DNA from: Anniella stebbinsi
Taxonomy: Eukaryota; Chordata; Lepidosauria; Squamata; Anniellidae
Direction of reading: 5' to 3'
NCBI GenBank assembly: GCA_029215795.1
Contig: JARDYH010000001.1
Span: forward strand, 12,423,501-12,487,500
Length of the DNA stretch: 64,000 nucleotides
Within the stretch, counting starts at the first letter, position 1, and each line of letters begins with the position of its first letter. The notes under the pieces were generated by a model that ran no database searches, was not told where the DNA came from, and was given only the letters and a program-made list of their open reading frames with translations. The position numbers and the translations under genes are program-made. Of the stretch, positions 1 to 10,577 are shown one piece after another.

Positions 1-760
1 ACAAAGCTTTATTCAGGCAATAAACATCTCTTCCCACCTGAATAGAGTCTAACCTCCAAGAACTTCTCTCTAGGCAAAACTATGCGAACTGAGTGAGACA
101 ACTGTCGTTTCAAGAAGGACAGAAAGCCTTTTCCCAGTATGTTTTAACTTCAGGGAGACTGTTTCTGAAGAAGCTTTTGGAGAGAAGCTAGTTGGACTGA
201 CTTTCTCTCACCTTTTTTTAGCTCTGCCCATTTTAATCTGTGGCATACTCTAGGATAGGCTAGCCTTTCAGTGCCCTCCCCTCAGAAGAATCCTGATTTA
301 GCCTGTGGCTTGTTTATACTTTCAGAGATAAGCTTTGGCTAAAGTTCATTTCCAGCTGGTGAAGAGCTCGTGAGAGTGACCTTCCCCACTCCCCTTACAG
401 GCTGGTATGTTTCTGGCGCCACCTCTTCTGCTTCAGAATCTGATTCTGATTGATCGTATGAAACTTCTTCCCCCAGCCTAAGGGGAACAGGCCTAGTCAT
501 GACACCTGTGGATGCACCCTTCTCTCCTGCTGAAAATATAGCTATGTCCCTTTGCCCTAGCAATTATACACTCTGATTCACATTTCCTAGCTTAGCCTTC
601 CTCAACTGGGCACCTACCAGTGCTGTTGTAATACAACGCCTAGCATGGTCTGCTTTGGGCTTCTGGGACTTGTAGTCCCATACCCTGGAGGGTTCCAAGT
701 TGGGGAAGGCTCCTCTTGCTGAGGCATAAAACTTCATAAACCGAGACATCCTGTGTTATT
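1..760 (-). other. Possible LTR or 3'-terminal remnant of a retroelement, cut by the window start
   Basis: Read on the minus strand, this block has an open frame (749 to 339) broken by one in-frame TAA at 566-564. The second half is acidic and serine-rich (SESDSEAEE near 440). About 330 bases further on there is an AATAAAG polyadenylation-type signal at 6-12, so a 3' end would lie just outside the window. An open frame followed by UTR and AATAAA would fit the 3' end of an LTR element or the last exon of a decayed gene. I recognise no protein family. There is a small GGGACTTGTAGTCCC-like palindrome near 668-682, a sequence type common in reptile DNA transposons. Confidence 0.3.
339..749 (-). 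pseudogene. Interrupted open frame of unknown product, about 136 codons with one stop
   Basis: The two open stretches 749-564 and 563-339 are in the same frame and separated only by one TAA codon, so together they form about 136 codons. The N-terminal half is basic and aromatic (begins MSRFMKFYASARGAF). The C-terminal half holds the acidic cluster ESDSEAEE. No catalytic motif or zinc finger is visible. CCCCCCAG and AACACAG, both splice-acceptor-like on the minus strand, sit just before the first methionine, which is weak support for an exon. A retroelement or a chance frame are alternatives. Confidence 0.25.
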
Positions 761-1777
761 ACCTGGGGGGTGGGGAATTAGTTGATCCCATTTCTTTTTC
801 AATGGACTTCTTTGTTAGAATTACATTCTTTATGTTGCCATTTCTGAATCATTCTTAATGGCTAATAGTGTATTTGGATCCATCATTGTTTCACTAAACC
901 ATGTTAAGCAACTGCTGTTCCGCTCTGTGGATCCTCTTGAAAAATCAGTGTGGGATATAATACACATTCCTAAAAAGTTTTGAAGCATAAATAGTGGGAT
1001 TCCTCTGACATTTTACTTGCTTTAGCTATCTAGAGTGCAGCAGACAAAATCTCTCCCTCCCTCCCTCCCTCCATTTTTCTCTCTCTCTGTGATTCTTGCA
1101 CCGTTAAGTCTTTCCCCGCTTTGTCAGCAGTATCTCAAAAATACATTTGGAGAGCGAAATTCAACATTTTCAGCATGTGAATGGCCCATATTGAAATGCC
1201 AAGCTCATTGTATCTGTCATTAGTGGTAAATGGGGTAATTTGATTTTAACAGTTAATTTAATACTTGTTAGCAATTAATTCGGTGCAGTTAAGGATGCAC
1301 AGAATTAATTCTACAAAGCATTCATATTTGGTTGGATTTGTTGTAATGTACATTGGATTTTGAATTTTACGCACATGGTAATAAAAGAGTCATAATGCTC
1401 CTGGCATAAAATGTATGGTATCAGTTATCAGCATGTTGTAGCAGGATAATCAATGTGGGCACCAGCTTGGCTTGGAGATCTTGAAAAAAAGCAACTCATT
1501 TAACCATGCAGTGAATGGAAGATAGTTAGGAGAATACTAACATCATGTTTAGTTGAAAGACTGGCAGGCATGATCCAAATAAGTCAGGTGAATAGAAAAA
1601 GGCAGGGAGGTTTTTTGGTACACAGAACTCTACAGATTCATTCCTGAAGAATTCTGTGCAACTAGAAAGCTGATAATCCTGATTTAACCTAATCTGCATA
1701 TTCTACTTTACTTGTGCCTACTGCCACATTGGAATCATAGTATTGGAAGTATTGAAAGACTGCAGATGGCAAAATTT

Positions 1778-1778
<1 letters not shown>
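761..1778. other. Unassigned AT-rich sequence
   Basis: No gene and no repeat that I recognise. It contains a short TCCC tract at about 1053-1072 and several TTAATT-type words around 1245-1310. Confidence 0.4.

Positions 1779-1817
<39 letters not shown>
1779..1817. repeat. (GT)n microsatellite
   Basis: About 19 uninterrupted GT units. The translated frame through it is only a run of Val and Cys and is not a protein. Confidence 0.97.
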
Positions 1818-1819
<2 letters not shown>

Positions 1820-1882
1820 TCACCATATTAACTTCAGCTACACAATTTCTGTCCAATCAGGTATAATCACAAACCTCAGTGT

Positions 1883-2035
1883 GAGAGGCCAACACTTTGT
1901 GATAGAACGCTTACTTTGCATGCAGAAGTTCCAGGTCCCCTAGTGTCTCGAGTTAAAAGGATCTGGGAAAGGCCTTTGCCTGAGATATTTGAGAGCCACT
2001 TTGAGTCAAAGTATTGGGATAAATGGGCTTGACAG
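1883..2035 (+). repeat. Decayed tRNA-derived SINE, forward copy
   Basis: The words GATAGAACGCTTACTTTGCA, TGCAGAAGTTCCAGGTCCCC, AGTTAAAAGGATCTGGGAAA and GCCTTTGCCTGAGA follow the order of a squamate SINE whose head resembles a tRNA with a TGC anticodon region. The same family occurs in reverse orientation at 15699-15884, 46440-46606 and 51852-52444. The B-box region is strongly mutated, so this copy is old. Confidence 0.65.
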
Positions 2036-4240
2036 TTTAAGGTCGTTTGAAAAGTGGATGGCAAAAGATATAACTAAGTTCAACTTTGGCAAACTCATCC
2101 TGTGCTGCATGATAGATGGATTGTATGGAATCCCTGCAGTCCAACTACTATTGATGGGGATAGTATTTGTTGCTATGTTGGTACTTGTAACATGGAATGG
2201 TAACTTCAGCTGCATGATATCATCAGTATCTTTTTCAGCGAATGGTCTAATCAGGGATGTAGGTCCACCATCCTGCCACTGACAGACATCCGGCGTCAGG
2301 GTAGAGTTGGGGATGGGACTAACCACTGCATAGGTTACTATACCATATACATATTGCCTAAACAATGCAACTGTTAAGGGTATGGTCATTAACAACTGTG
2401 ATTTATTGACATTTTGGAGCCAATGTTGTTTTTGTATTTTTGTTGCTTTTCTTTCAGAAGAGTAACTCAGGAATGTGAAAAGGAAATATCGCTTTAAAGA
2501 AAACATTACACCTACTTATTTTCCCCCTGGTTTTCCTCTGCAATTTCCACCTCCATTTCATTAGCATGTCAAACTAATGGTCCCTTTCACATGGGTTTGT
2601 GATATCACCACTGTACCATTGAAACCTCCTTTCACCTGTTCATTCTCCCGCTCCACCCTGCCCCATCTCCTTCCCCCTCCAGTTCATTGGTTATGACATT
2701 GTGATGGACATGGGCACCTCCCTCCTCTCTCTGGCCTTTGTTGTCTAGTGTTTTACCGATTTAACATTTCATTGGCTGGGTGCCAGTTCTGCAGGCAATG
2801 AGAGTGGGGTTGGAGCAGCAACAGTCTGTTCAACCAACTCAGCACAAGTCCATTTGTTTGACATGGCACGCTGGAGGAGGAGAACCTCCCCACCCTCCCC
2901 TTTCATCCACAAGACCTCCCTTCAAAGCACAGACCCCCCAACAAAGGATAGCACGAGGACGGCAATACATGGGGATGGAGGGGCGGGTTAATCCTGCATG
3001 GAGGAAATAAACTGGATTTTCCCCGCTCTAGGAAAACTCAGAAAATGAAGGGGAAGAGGCAGGGTGACTGCAGGACAGGCACGGCATCATGTGAGTACCG
3101 CTCTGCAAAATGGCAAACCAGGCACGATGAGAGTGTGATAAAATGATAGTGTGATGGAGTGATTTTTTTTATAACACACCCTAAGTAACTGTAATACAAA
3201 GATCATGGCCAAATCCAGTTTATATCCTCACTATTTACATATCATTGTGTTAGAATGCAAGCAAAATATTTTACATTCCAAACAAGAAGATACAGGGTTG
3301 TTGGTTGTTGTTGTTGTTTATTGTGATAACGTTTGAAAGCCAAACCATCAAAAGGGTTGTTATTCACCAAGATAACAATACAACAATTGTATTCCACTGG
3401 AATACTTTTGATCTTTTACCCCATTTGTGACAAGGTTACTATAATCCTTGTTAGTTGGACTGTCAAATGTTTTTCTTTTTCTTTTTTGAACAAAGGATGT
3501 TAATGGTCCATGCAAGAGAAAACAAGAGTCAGGAGAGAAGTGGTGCAATTATTATTTTTTAACTCTTAAAATAAACCTTATAAACAGGGCTGGGATCCAA
3601 GTGTGCTTTCTCTGTTGGTGGTGTGTGTTTCGTGTTTGGTTAAAGGCAGCCTGCCTGCCAATATTGTTCAGAGGATCTCGAGAGAATAGATGCATTCTGA
3701 GGTTGCCAAGTAGCATCTCTTTGATTAAACACATCAATGAATGTGTTTAATCGAAGGAAAATGGTATCTTTGGCTTTAACCTTACTTAATGTGGTATGTC
3801 TGTTTTAGATACAAATTTGCATTGTGTTTAGGAAGGGGGAAAATGTTGTGTATGTATAATACAGAAATGATACGTTTTCAGTAAAGAGTAGGCCACCATG
3901 AACTTAGATTGTATTTGCCTAGTCAGAATTCATGGGTTGTTATCTTGAAACGGGGTGGATATTTTTAACAGAATAACCCCGATTCACACAATCAAGGGAT
4001 TCCATAGCTTTACAGGGAGCAACACTTGTGATCTACCATAGAACAAGTAGGCAACAAATCTATTTCCATTTTGCAACGCTTTTGCATGCTTTTTAGTTGC
4101 CTAGAATTTGGTGGCATTTCAGCATTAATTGGTGTCTTTCTTTTTCATAATTTCTTTGCAATTCGTTACAATAATGCTTTCTGTACCAATCTGAAACTTG
4201 CCACTTGAAATTGCATCTTTGAAGAAAGGCTCTCTCTCAG
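2036..4240. other. Unassigned sequence with minor simple repeats and one hairpin
   Basis: No gene is recognised. The longest frame (minus strand, 2506-2006, 166 codons) has no motif and is within chance length for a 64-kb window. A (GTT)n tract lies at 3297-3319. A 14-bp-arm inverted repeat lies at 3721-3754. The block 2515-3020 is pyrimidine-rich and GC-richer than its surroundings, but I cannot name it. Confidence 0.4.
3721..3754. repeat. Short inverted repeat (hairpin)
   Basis: The arms TTGATTAAACACAT and ATGTGTTTAATCGA are separated by a 6-base loop and pair at 13 of 14 positions. It is not followed by a feature that would give it a known role. Confidence 0.7.
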
Positions 4241-4249
4241 ATATATTTG

Positions 4250-4450
4250 CAGCCTATCCTCTTTCATCGTCGCTCAGGGTCGGAAAAGGAAGAGTTGAGC
4301 TGAGCCAGGTAGAATCAGTAGACATAAATCAGGTACAGTCAAGTTAAGCCATATCAAACACAAGTCAGGTTACAGCAAGGGAGGTCAAGGCAAGGCAGGT
4401 CCAGTTAAAGAGGTCTGCTCAATGTCCATCAGGTTGAGGTAAATTAAGGT
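4250..4450. repeat. Degenerate short-period repeat (CAGGTnnAGTCAAG-like)
   Basis: CAGGT, GTCAAG, GCCAGGTA and AAGGCAAGGCAGG words recur every 10-25 bases across about 200 bp, ending at a C homopolymer at about 4461-4476. It looks like an old minisatellite whose units have diverged. Confidence 0.4.
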
Positions 4451-4800
4451 ATGGCAAGGTCCCCCCCCCCCCCCCGGCATAGTCAGGGAGGAGCACTCAG
4501 GACCCTGGATAGCTCTCAGTGCACACTACTAGCTGAACCACAGCAACATGTTCCTTCAAAGGACTTCTTCAGAAGTCTCCAAATTGCTACACAGCCCTGC
4601 CTGCAAATCTTACAGACCCCGTGGCTGATTTTGCAGCCACACTTGGCTCTGGACCATAATGGGAGAGGACAAAATGGCACAGAACGGGATGTCAAAAGCT
4701 TCTCCTTGAGTGGGATGGCTTGTGATTTGTCTAAATCTGAAACTTCCTCTGAGCAATACTGGGATCTGGACACAGGTGCCATGACAGGGCCCTTATTAAG

Positions 4801-4801
<1 letters not shown>

Positions 4802-4888
<87 letters not shown>
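4802..4888. repeat. Compound microsatellite (CT)n(GT)n(GA)n
   Basis: About 18 CT units run directly into about 12 TG units and then about 13 AG units without interruption. The CT and GA arms are reverse complements of each other, so the tract is also an inverted repeat with an alternating purine-pyrimidine centre. The open frames that cross it are artefacts. Confidence 0.97.
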
Positions 4889-4892
<4 letters not shown>

Positions 4893-4919
4893 TTCCTTCC
4901 TCTTTTTTCTCCATACCTT

Positions 4920-5130
4920 GATGATGGTGATGATGATGATGATGATGTATTACATTCCCATTTTTTTAAAAAAAGTCTCAAAGTGTCTTACACAAATACA
5001 GAAATCAATAAGTAATACAGCAGGGAAAAACAAAACAAAACCAAAATTGATATAAACTATAACCAGTACATTTTTTTTAAAAAAAATGCAAACATGTAAA
5101 CTAAAAAGAATGCAAAACAAAAAGTGTTCA
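4920..5130 (-). repeat. Decayed LINE 3' end (L2-like) with (ATG)n tail
   Basis: A (GATGAT)n tract at 4920-4946 is followed by GTATTACATTCCC, then AAAGTGTCTTACAC and AAATCAATAAG. The order and spacing are like the better preserved L2-like 3' ends at 44220 and 52692 (tail, ATTTATATACCGCC, GGGCGGTTTACAAAA). Identity is low, so this is tentative. Confidence 0.35.
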
Positions 5131-5490
5131 TCCAAAATAAATACAATTTCCCCCCACGCCCCACAGTCTAGAATAGAGGCCACTAAAGCAGCCCACAGCA
5201 ATCTGTCTATTTCCACTCTGTGACATTGCTGCTAGTTTTCACCCATAATATCTGTACTGCTCAGTTTGGGCTTTAATTTCCTTTTTGATTTAATCAAAGC
5301 ATACATATTCCAACTCATATTTTCTCTCAAAATTCATGTTCAAATGTGTATTTTTCTCTCACACAGAAGGTATTCAAATGTGTAATTTGATATGTTTGAA
5401 CTGCTGAGGACTTCATTGCAACATTTGGAATATGGCAAAATTTGGCCAATAGCTAAGTTCTACACTTTAGTCAGAGAGGTATTGAAATTC
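5131..5490. other. Unassigned AT-rich sequence
   Basis: Repeated ATATTCCAAC and TTTTCTCTCA words at 5305-5370 resemble the interior of the TAGGGATG-ended elements seen at 39330-39520 and 43990-44100, but no ends are visible. Confidence 0.3.
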
Positions 5491-5499
5491 AGAAAGTTC

Positions 5500-6400
5500 A
5501 AATACCTCAAGAATCCCCTCCATCTGTACGATCAGACAACCAGCACAGTTCTTCGGTTGTAGGGAGAGGGGATTTTTCCATGATAAGAGACTTATTTACA
5601 AGAGGATGCTTTATAAGTGGACAGTCTATGTCCTTCCTTATCCAGGAGAGGTGCCTACAAGGGGTTCTCTGGCTACAAAAACATGATATAATCAATTTTG
5701 CTAAATCACTAGCTAGATATGAAGGTATTCCTTGAGAGCTAACGATCGTAGTGGTTCCACAAGAGGTCTACTCCCTCTCTTCACACAGTTTCAGCACAAA
5801 TAAGGGAAGCCACAATGAAGGTAATTACCCAGTGGTACTTTGCCTCCAACTAAACCACACAATTTTAACAGATCACTTTCACCATTGTGCTAAGGAGGAT
5901 GTGGCCACATTGGTTTCTTCGTACATACGTGGCAATTATGTTCAATCATTGTAGACTTTTGGAACCAAATTCTTTCTCCAATACGCAAAATTACTGAACA
6001 GCAAATTAAACATTGTAAAGCTTTTTGTGAGACATTGTGAACACCTTTTACATAAAAGGCTTGATTGCTGTTATGCCTGCAGCTGCCCAACTTGAGATGG
6101 CATTAATTTGGAAATCATCTACTGGACTATCGATACAAAAATGGATGAGCAGAATATGGAAAATTGCTCTTTCTAAAAAGCTGACACATAGTCTGAGACT
6201 TATAAAAGGACTGGAAAACCGAGACTCATTCATAAAACTGTGGTATCCATTTATTGCATATGCAAATTCCCATTCGGCAATCCTTATTTCTTCACCCGCA
6301 CAATTCAAATTCTGGAGGGAGGCATTGTAACACAGCTAGCCTCCTAATCTGCATTTGTTTTGGTTTTATATGTTAAAACTGGATTTAGAGAGAAAGAAAG
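5500..6400 (+). pseudogene. L1 LINE ORF2 3'-end fragment
   Basis: Split over frames, the plus strand encodes the usual end of L1 ORF2. Near 5570-5690 there is DLFTRGCFISGQSMSF-like text. At 5927-6010 the reading TWQLCSIIVDFWNQIL fits the family's W-C...FW zinc-knuckle-like segment. At 6037-6330 a frame reads AAAQLEMALIWKS ... IQKWMSRIWKIALSKKL ... LWYPFIAY, the conserved C-terminal W..K..ekL..WyPFI pattern. Frameshifts and stops separate these pieces and the reverse transcriptase core is absent, so this is a dead 5'-truncated copy. Family assignment rests on motif recall and has not been tested by a search. Confidence 0.75.
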
Positions 6401-6689
6401 AAAAGAATCCCCAAGAACTTACTTGGTCAAGCTGAATGTATCCCACCAACTTTAACATTGTGGCCTCCATGGGCTTGGCAACTAGTCCTCCATCTCTGAG
6501 GTCCAAATGCAGTATCAAAAACAGAATGGTTATTGAGACCCAGCTAGTCCTTCATATGTGGTCTTCATTTGGCTTCTTTGATCACAACCTTTGAAGGTAA
6601 TTTGTGGATTTATTTGACTTATTTCATATATTTTGTAGGGTTGTATGTGGGCCCCTCAACCCACTTTGGATCTGAATCGCTTCAGATCT
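6401..6689. other. Unassigned sequence
   Basis: It may be the 3' UTR of the L1 fragment just before it or the decayed 5' part of the L2-like copy just after it. No clear boundary is seen. Confidence 0.3.
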
Positions 6690-7095
6690 GGTTCCTGATC
6701 ATCTGGGTGTGAGGCTGAGGGAGATCATGGGTGCCCTAATGGCAACAAGGGAAAAGGCCTTTTCTGTGGTGACCCCACGAATGATGGAATGATCTTCCCG
6801 ATGAGGCCCACCTGGCGCCAACACTGTTACATTTTTGGCACCAGTTCAAAACTTTTCTTTTCTCCCAGGCATTTTAACAGCTTAAGTTGAGGTTTTTAAT
6901 TGAATTTTTGGCAGGCTTAACGTTTAAAATGTTTTAAATATTAGCTGTTTTTATGTTTTATGGTTTAAAATTTTGCATATTGACTTTTTAATGTTAAATC
7001 TTTTAATTTTTGTAAACCACCCAGAGAGCTTTGGTTAAGGGGCAGTATATAAATGTAATAAATCATAATAGTAATAATAAAATAATAGTAATAAT
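6690..7095 (+). repeat. L2-like LINE 3' end
   Basis: Frameshifted coding text matches the C-terminus of L2-like reverse transcriptases (GGAAAAGGCCTTTTCTGTGG encodes the REKAFSVV piece). It is followed by a T/A-rich 3' UTR, then GTAAACCACCCAGAGAGC and GGGGCAGTATATAAATGTAA, and an AATAAT tail. The reverse-strand copy at 52692-52922 belongs to the same subfamily. Confidence 0.8.
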
Positions 7096-7420
7096 GACTT
7101 CCCTATGCTCACCCCCACCCCTCCGAACCCAGTTCAGCGACTTTCTGTCCCCGCTTCCAGCATTTTAAGGCTAGATCTATTAAGAGATGAAGCCCTCATC
7201 TTTGGTAAAAATGGCAGGTCCCATAAAGAAGCGGGTAGCTATTGGGTGTGAGAAAAACAAGTCCCAGGTGCGAGCAGATAATCCAGAGGCCCTGACAACG
7301 CTTGATCTTCTTTGGGCCACTCTGGACTGATTTGAGCCCAGCCTGAATTCAGACCAGATTGGTCCAAATCTCCCTGCTTCAGCTTTGAATTTAGACCCAT
7401 AGCCAAAGTTGTGCACAGCC
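7096..7420. other. Unassigned sequence, possible hAT-like right end
   Basis: GTGCACAGCCCTA at about 7411-7423 resembles the reverse complement of the TAGGGRTGTGCAC terminus carried by the elements at 10010 and 56142. No matching left end or target duplication was found. Confidence 0.3.
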
Positions 7421-7487
7421 CTAATATTTAGTAAGTGTGATGTGGTTTTTGAGGAGTAGACATGTTTCTTTTCATATACCCATCAGA

Positions 7488-7560
7488 CCCAGCAAGCATG
7501 GCCAATGGCCAGGGATGCTTGGAGTTGTAATACAAAACGTATGTAGAATGCCAGGTTGCC
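7488..7560. repeat. Fragment of a GTTGTAGTCCAA-type palindromic transposon
   Basis: CAAGCATGGCCAATGGCC followed by AGGGATGCTTGGAGTTGTAA is the right half of a palindromic element seen more completely at 50955-51061 (CCCATCAGCCC ... ATGGCTAATGGTCAG ... ATGGGAGCTTAGTCCAA). Confidence 0.5.
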
Positions 7561-8480
7561 TTCCATTGTCCTAGTGGGTCAGCACAACAATCAGAACCTT
7601 TCCTTGTTCCAAACCAGTATGAGAAGAAAACAAATTATAATAAACTAGTACACTGTCAGAGTGTGTGATATTTAAGAGTTCAGCATGCAAGCTGGCATGT
7701 AATAAATTATGCAAAGTTCCATTTTAATTCTCTTCCCCATTTAAAACAATAATAATCATAATAATTGGGAGATAACAGCAAACGGATTAGGAATCTGCTG
7801 CAATGTGTTTTATTGATTCTAATTACAAATTTATCCAGCCATCTCTAAGCAGGCTAACACGGTGTACTGTCAAAAGAGATTGAGCTGTCAACTAGGACTC
7901 CCCTTTTGAAATCTTATTTCTCAATCTCACCTCTCTGACATCTCCAACAGCCATATGGAAATAATACTGAGTTTCCTACAGGGTTGCTGTAAAATTACTG
8001 TGACAGTGGAGGTAAACTGTAGACTGTTTAAAAAAGAAGGGTTTTTGCATGTGAAGTGTAGGCTTGTCTGGCTTGTTAAAGTCCGACAAGGGGGGAAAAC
8101 ACATTCCGACAAGGGGGGAAAACACATTCCACCAGGTTAAAGGGGTAACGGGGAGGGGGTCATTCTAACATTCATTATATCGAGAATGTTTCACCAGCCT
8201 TCCTGAAATTTACAGGTGCCAGAAAGAAATGTTGGCTTTACATAACCTGAAAATTTCGAGAAGATTGGTGACAGATTGAGCGAAGGAGGGCAGTTTAAAA
8301 TAGAATAGAATAGAAAAACCTCTCTGAATCAAACTGGTTTTGATAATTATGACTGGTGATTATTTACATCTTCATTTTTTGAAAAAAAAAAAAATAGGCC
8401 CTCAGTGTTGGTGACTTCTTCCTCCTTCTTGTAGTTTGTGGAATAGCTTTTCTTTTTTTTAAAAAAAAAATCCCTTCGGT
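7561..8480. other. Unassigned sequence; TAATTA-rich block and a 23-bp tandem duplication
   Basis: 7660-7860 carries several homeodomain-like AT-rich words (TAATAAATTATG, TCTAATTACAAA, TTGATT) and no repeat hallmark. A 23-bp duplication sits at 8083-8128. A-runs occur at 8382-8394 and 8459-8470. No coding sequence is supported. Confidence 0.35.
8083..8128. repeat. Exact 23-bp tandem duplication
   Basis: Two identical 23-base units beginning CCGACAAGGGGGG lie head to tail (8083-8105 and 8106-8128). Perfect identity points to a recent slippage or duplication event. Confidence 0.95.
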
Positions 8481-9380
8481 TGATTTTTAATTAATATTTA
8501 TTTGGCCTCACTGCACCTTTCTATGGTTTCCCCTGGTAGCCTAATGTGGCCTAGGCTTGCATGGATTACATCGGATCAGTGCATTACCCCTGGGATTATG
8601 GCTCCATCCCAGGCTGCTCCAGTAATAGAGGAATTACACGGGTGGAAGGGATTGTCTTTAGGGAATCACCAGAGCTGGCTCCAGTCTAGGAACGTTTGTC
8701 AAGATGCCCTCAACAGGCCCCTTCCCTCTGTGAGTCTACTGTTTCACCGCCGTGTTCACCAGCTGTTCTTGTTCTTCATCTTCTTTTTCGTCATTGCTAC
8801 CACTTGCTTGATTGACAGGGGGAACCACTGAACAAGTAGGCAGTGGGATCTATTGCTTCTCTTGCTCACCACCACTGTTGTCTGAGCCAGAACAAGAGGC
8901 AAGTAACCAAGCAGGCTGCAATGGTAAAGACGAGGAGCAACTCCCGGGGGGGGGGGGGGCTGCTATGGTGTGGGCCTTGAAAGGTGCCCAACCATGCCTA
9001 AACTTGGCTTTGGGAATTGTCATAAGCTCTGCGCACTGCGGGGATCATCAGCATGGTAGCATCTCATGGACATTGCTCCTCTCAAATGATAAACTACTTC
9101 ACACATTAGTTGGCACCATCAGGAGGCAATGACAACAAAGCTCATGTATTATGGATCTGACTCTGAAGGTGACCAGTGGTGGATGGCCCTGCTTTGCAGG
9201 AAGGTATTTGCCCATATGGTTCCTTGCTCCTGTCAATATTCCTGCTAGCCGTACCCCTACTGAAATACTGCTCTCCCCTCGATATGCTGTCCTGCAACAC
9301 ATCCCAGATTGTCATTCTGTTACCAGTTGTATTTTGCTAACCGTGCCCTTTCCAACAAAGGCTCTTTTGTGCTGAAATTG
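8481..9380. other. Unassigned GC-richer block
   Basis: This block is closer to 50% GC than its neighbours and contains two overlapping open frames (8502-8831 and 8812-9132), neither with recognisable motifs. A 14-base G run at about 8945-8958 breaks it. It could be an old transposon or retroelement remnant. I can support neither a host exon nor a family. Confidence 0.3.
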
Positions 9381-10001
9381 AGATAATAATAAAAAAAAGA
9401 AATGAAGGGGGGGCAATCTGACACAAATCCAAATGTGCTGACAAAAAATGGTGGGGGTGGGACTTGCCAGTTCTCGTCTTTGTATTGGGTGCACAGTTAA
9501 AGCCAACAGGCATCCCCACATCTGGACTGAAAAGGGTTGGCCTTTTGAATGCTAAAAAGAATGGAATTTGGCTGTACAAAAGAGGCTTTTCTTTACTCCA
9601 TAGATCGCAAAGGGATTGACAAAGTAATGAGTTAAATACTGGTAGCGACAGTGACTTGGCAGGCAATTGGTATAGACATTGTGCACGGAACAATAGTTCA
9701 CTCATTGCCTTGGATGTTAATTACATAAACTATTTTGTAAAAAAAGGAGGGAGGGGGAACATCGGCTAGTTGAGATGCCGCTTTTTATGCAAACCCAAGT
9801 AGATGCACAAATGCAAGTTCTGCCAACTCAGAAGAGGGGGGGGGGAGAATAGTCAGATATGGACGCTTGCATGCTAAACTGGATCTAAATGGGAAGGTAA
9901 TTTTCTGTCTGACTGATTCCGTACATGCACTTGGTTCACCAATTGATAGGCAATTCTGTAGCCAATGATCATTCCTTACCATCCCTATTTCTAAGTTGGG
10001 G
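9381..10001. other. Unassigned sequence with G-rich runs
   Basis: Homopolymer runs (A at 9391-9398, G at 9836-9844) and no gene or named repeat. Confidence 0.35.
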
Positions 10002-10009
10002 GTCCATTG
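10002..10009. repeat. Left 8-bp target-site duplication (GTCCATTG)
   Basis: GTCCATTG immediately precedes the TAGGGGTGTGCAC terminus and is repeated exactly after the other terminus at 11574-11581. An 8-bp duplication is the hallmark of hAT-superfamily insertion. Confidence 0.93.
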
Positions 10010-10171
10010 TAGGGGTGTGCACGGACCCCCCGGATCGGATCGGGACCCGGATCGGGACCTCCAATTTTGTCCCGGACCGGTTCGGACAAAATCGGAGGCC
10101 CCCCGGACCGGATCGAGTCCGATCCCGACCCAAAAATCGTACATTTTTGGATCGGCCGCCATTTTTTTCCC

Positions 10172-10201
10172 CATAGACTTGCATTGCAATGCAAGTCTAT
10201 G
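10172..10201. repeat. Perfect 30-bp palindrome inside copy A
   Basis: CATAGACTTGCATTG is followed immediately by its exact reverse complement, and weaker pairing continues outward through the CCATTTTTTTCC and AGGAAAAAATGG flanks. The same palindrome is present in copy B at about 57001-57030. Confidence 0.95.
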
Positions 10202-10484
10202 AGGAAAAAATGGTGGCGGGTGGGTAAGGGGGGGCCTAACTCCCTCCCCCCCCCGGGGCCGTCCGCTGTGGACGGCCCCGGCAGGTAAACCCCCTCCCCC
10301 GCGCTCCCTACCCCCCCTGGGGCCGCCTGCTTCCATCCGCTGGCGCCCGCGGGCGCCAGCGGATAGAAGCGGACGGCTCCGGGGGGGGTAAGCCCCCTTC
10401 CCCGCCACTTACCTTCTCGGCCCGTCCGGCGCCGGCGGCTACTACCAGCGGGCTCCGCGGCCTACTCTCGAGTAGCGCGCCGGG

Positions 10485-10495
10485 TGATGACATCA
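10485..10495. promoter_or_regulatory. CRE/ATF-like site at the centre of a module (also at 10734, 10976, 11218)
   Basis: TGATGACATCA contains TGACATCA, one base from the CREB/ATF palindrome TGACGTCA, at the exact dyad centre of each GC-rich module. It is repeated in all four modules here and in both modules of copy B. The sequence is certain. That a factor binds it is inference. Confidence 0.35.
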
Positions 10496-10577
10496 CCCGG
10501 CGCGCCACCCTGGAGCAGGCCGCGGAGCCTGCTGGTAGTAGTAGGCGCCGGCGCCGGACGGGAGCCGCCGGGCCGGG

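Noticed and set aside
2006..2506. 166-codon open frame on the minus strand, the longest outside GC-rich or repeat regions
   Set aside because: No domain, motif or codon pattern is visible. With the stop density expected at this GC content, about one frame of this length is expected by chance in a window this size, and its 3' part overlaps a decayed SINE.
4451..4921. 156-codon open frame with long Ser-Leu and Cys-Val runs
   Set aside because: Half of it is the translated (CT)n(GT)n(GA)n microsatellite and it has no conserved motif in the rest.
9785..10408. 207-codon minus-strand open frame rich in Arg, Pro and Gly
   Set aside because: It runs through the left end of the GC-rich hAT-like element. 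Long frames are expected there because stop codons are rare, and its text is low complexity.
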